Source: Hoplostethus atlanticus (taxonomy: Eukaryota; Chordata; Actinopteri; Trachichthyiformes; Trachichthyidae). Taken from it: a stretch of DNA of 64,000 nt. Numbering within the stretch: the first letter of the stretch is position 1; every line of letters starts with the position of its first letter. Positions 63,919 to 64,000 of this stretch are shown here, in pieces. The notes beneath the pieces were generated by a model. The model did not search any database. It saw only the letters and a program-made list of their open reading frames with translations, and had not been told where the DNA came from. Position numbers and translations under genes: made by a program. The DNA lies in the NCBI GenBank assembly GCA_034670405.1, contig JAXDDX010000073.1:2337001-2401000 (forward strand), read 5' to 3'.

Positions 63919-64000
63919 CTGGGATTAAGGAGGAGGAGGATGCAGGTCAATGCAGGTCCCAATGAGACACTACTGAGATTGATGTTGAGATTCAATAGAT

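Overview
This window is a stretch of teleost (ray-finned fish) nuclear genome. It has short coding exons with GT/AG introns, long intergenic and intronic DNA rich in microsatellites, and several dispersed repeats typical of fish. Four genes can be read exon by exon. They keep the order and orientation that I know for human 21q22.2 (HMGN1 minus, IGSF5 plus, PCP4 plus, DSCAM minus).

Layout: (1) 1-3003, minus: a six-exon HMGN-family nucleosome-binding protein of 97 aa, with its 3' UTR at the left edge and a GC-box/CCAAT promoter just above 3003. (2) 3.3-12.1 kb: no gene seen; repeats, including a TA-flanked mariner-type MITE and a fold-back element. (3) 12150-19956, plus: an IGSF5/JAM4-like adhesion receptor in eight coding exons (351 aa), with signal peptide, two Ig domains, a membrane helix and a PDZ-binding C-terminus. 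(4) 20-27.4 kb: intergenic repeats and one orphan exon-like stretch. (5) 27386-34308: a 6.9-kb Polinton/Maverick-type element with a perfect 6-bp target duplication (AATGTA) and about 1.2-kb terminal inverted repeats. Each repeat carries the same unrecognised 117-aa ORF plus an overlapping second ORF. The interior keeps only a truncated integrase and otherwise holds exon-like cassettes with working-looking splice sites, a 51-bp coding minisatellite and a common fish repeat. (6) 35.7-55.0 kb, plus: pcp4 (63 aa, three coding exons, TATA promoter, intron 1 of about 15 kb). (7) 55.0-61.4 kb: pcp4 3' flank, intergenic repeats and the dscam 3' UTR. (8) 61408-63918, minus: the last three coding exons of dscam, cytoplasmic tail; the rest lies beyond the right edge.

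The four host genes do not form a pathway. hmgn is a chromatin factor, igsf5 a junctional adhesion molecule, pcp4 a small calmodulin regulator, and dscam a neuronal homophilic adhesion receptor. Their grouping is inherited synteny. The most unusual object is the deleted Polinton: it has kept its ends and a duplicated ORF pair, and its core has been replaced by sequence that looks spliced. Gene models come from reading splice sites and frames by eye; every coding total closes on a multiple of three. Family identities rest on recognised sequence, and no database search was run.
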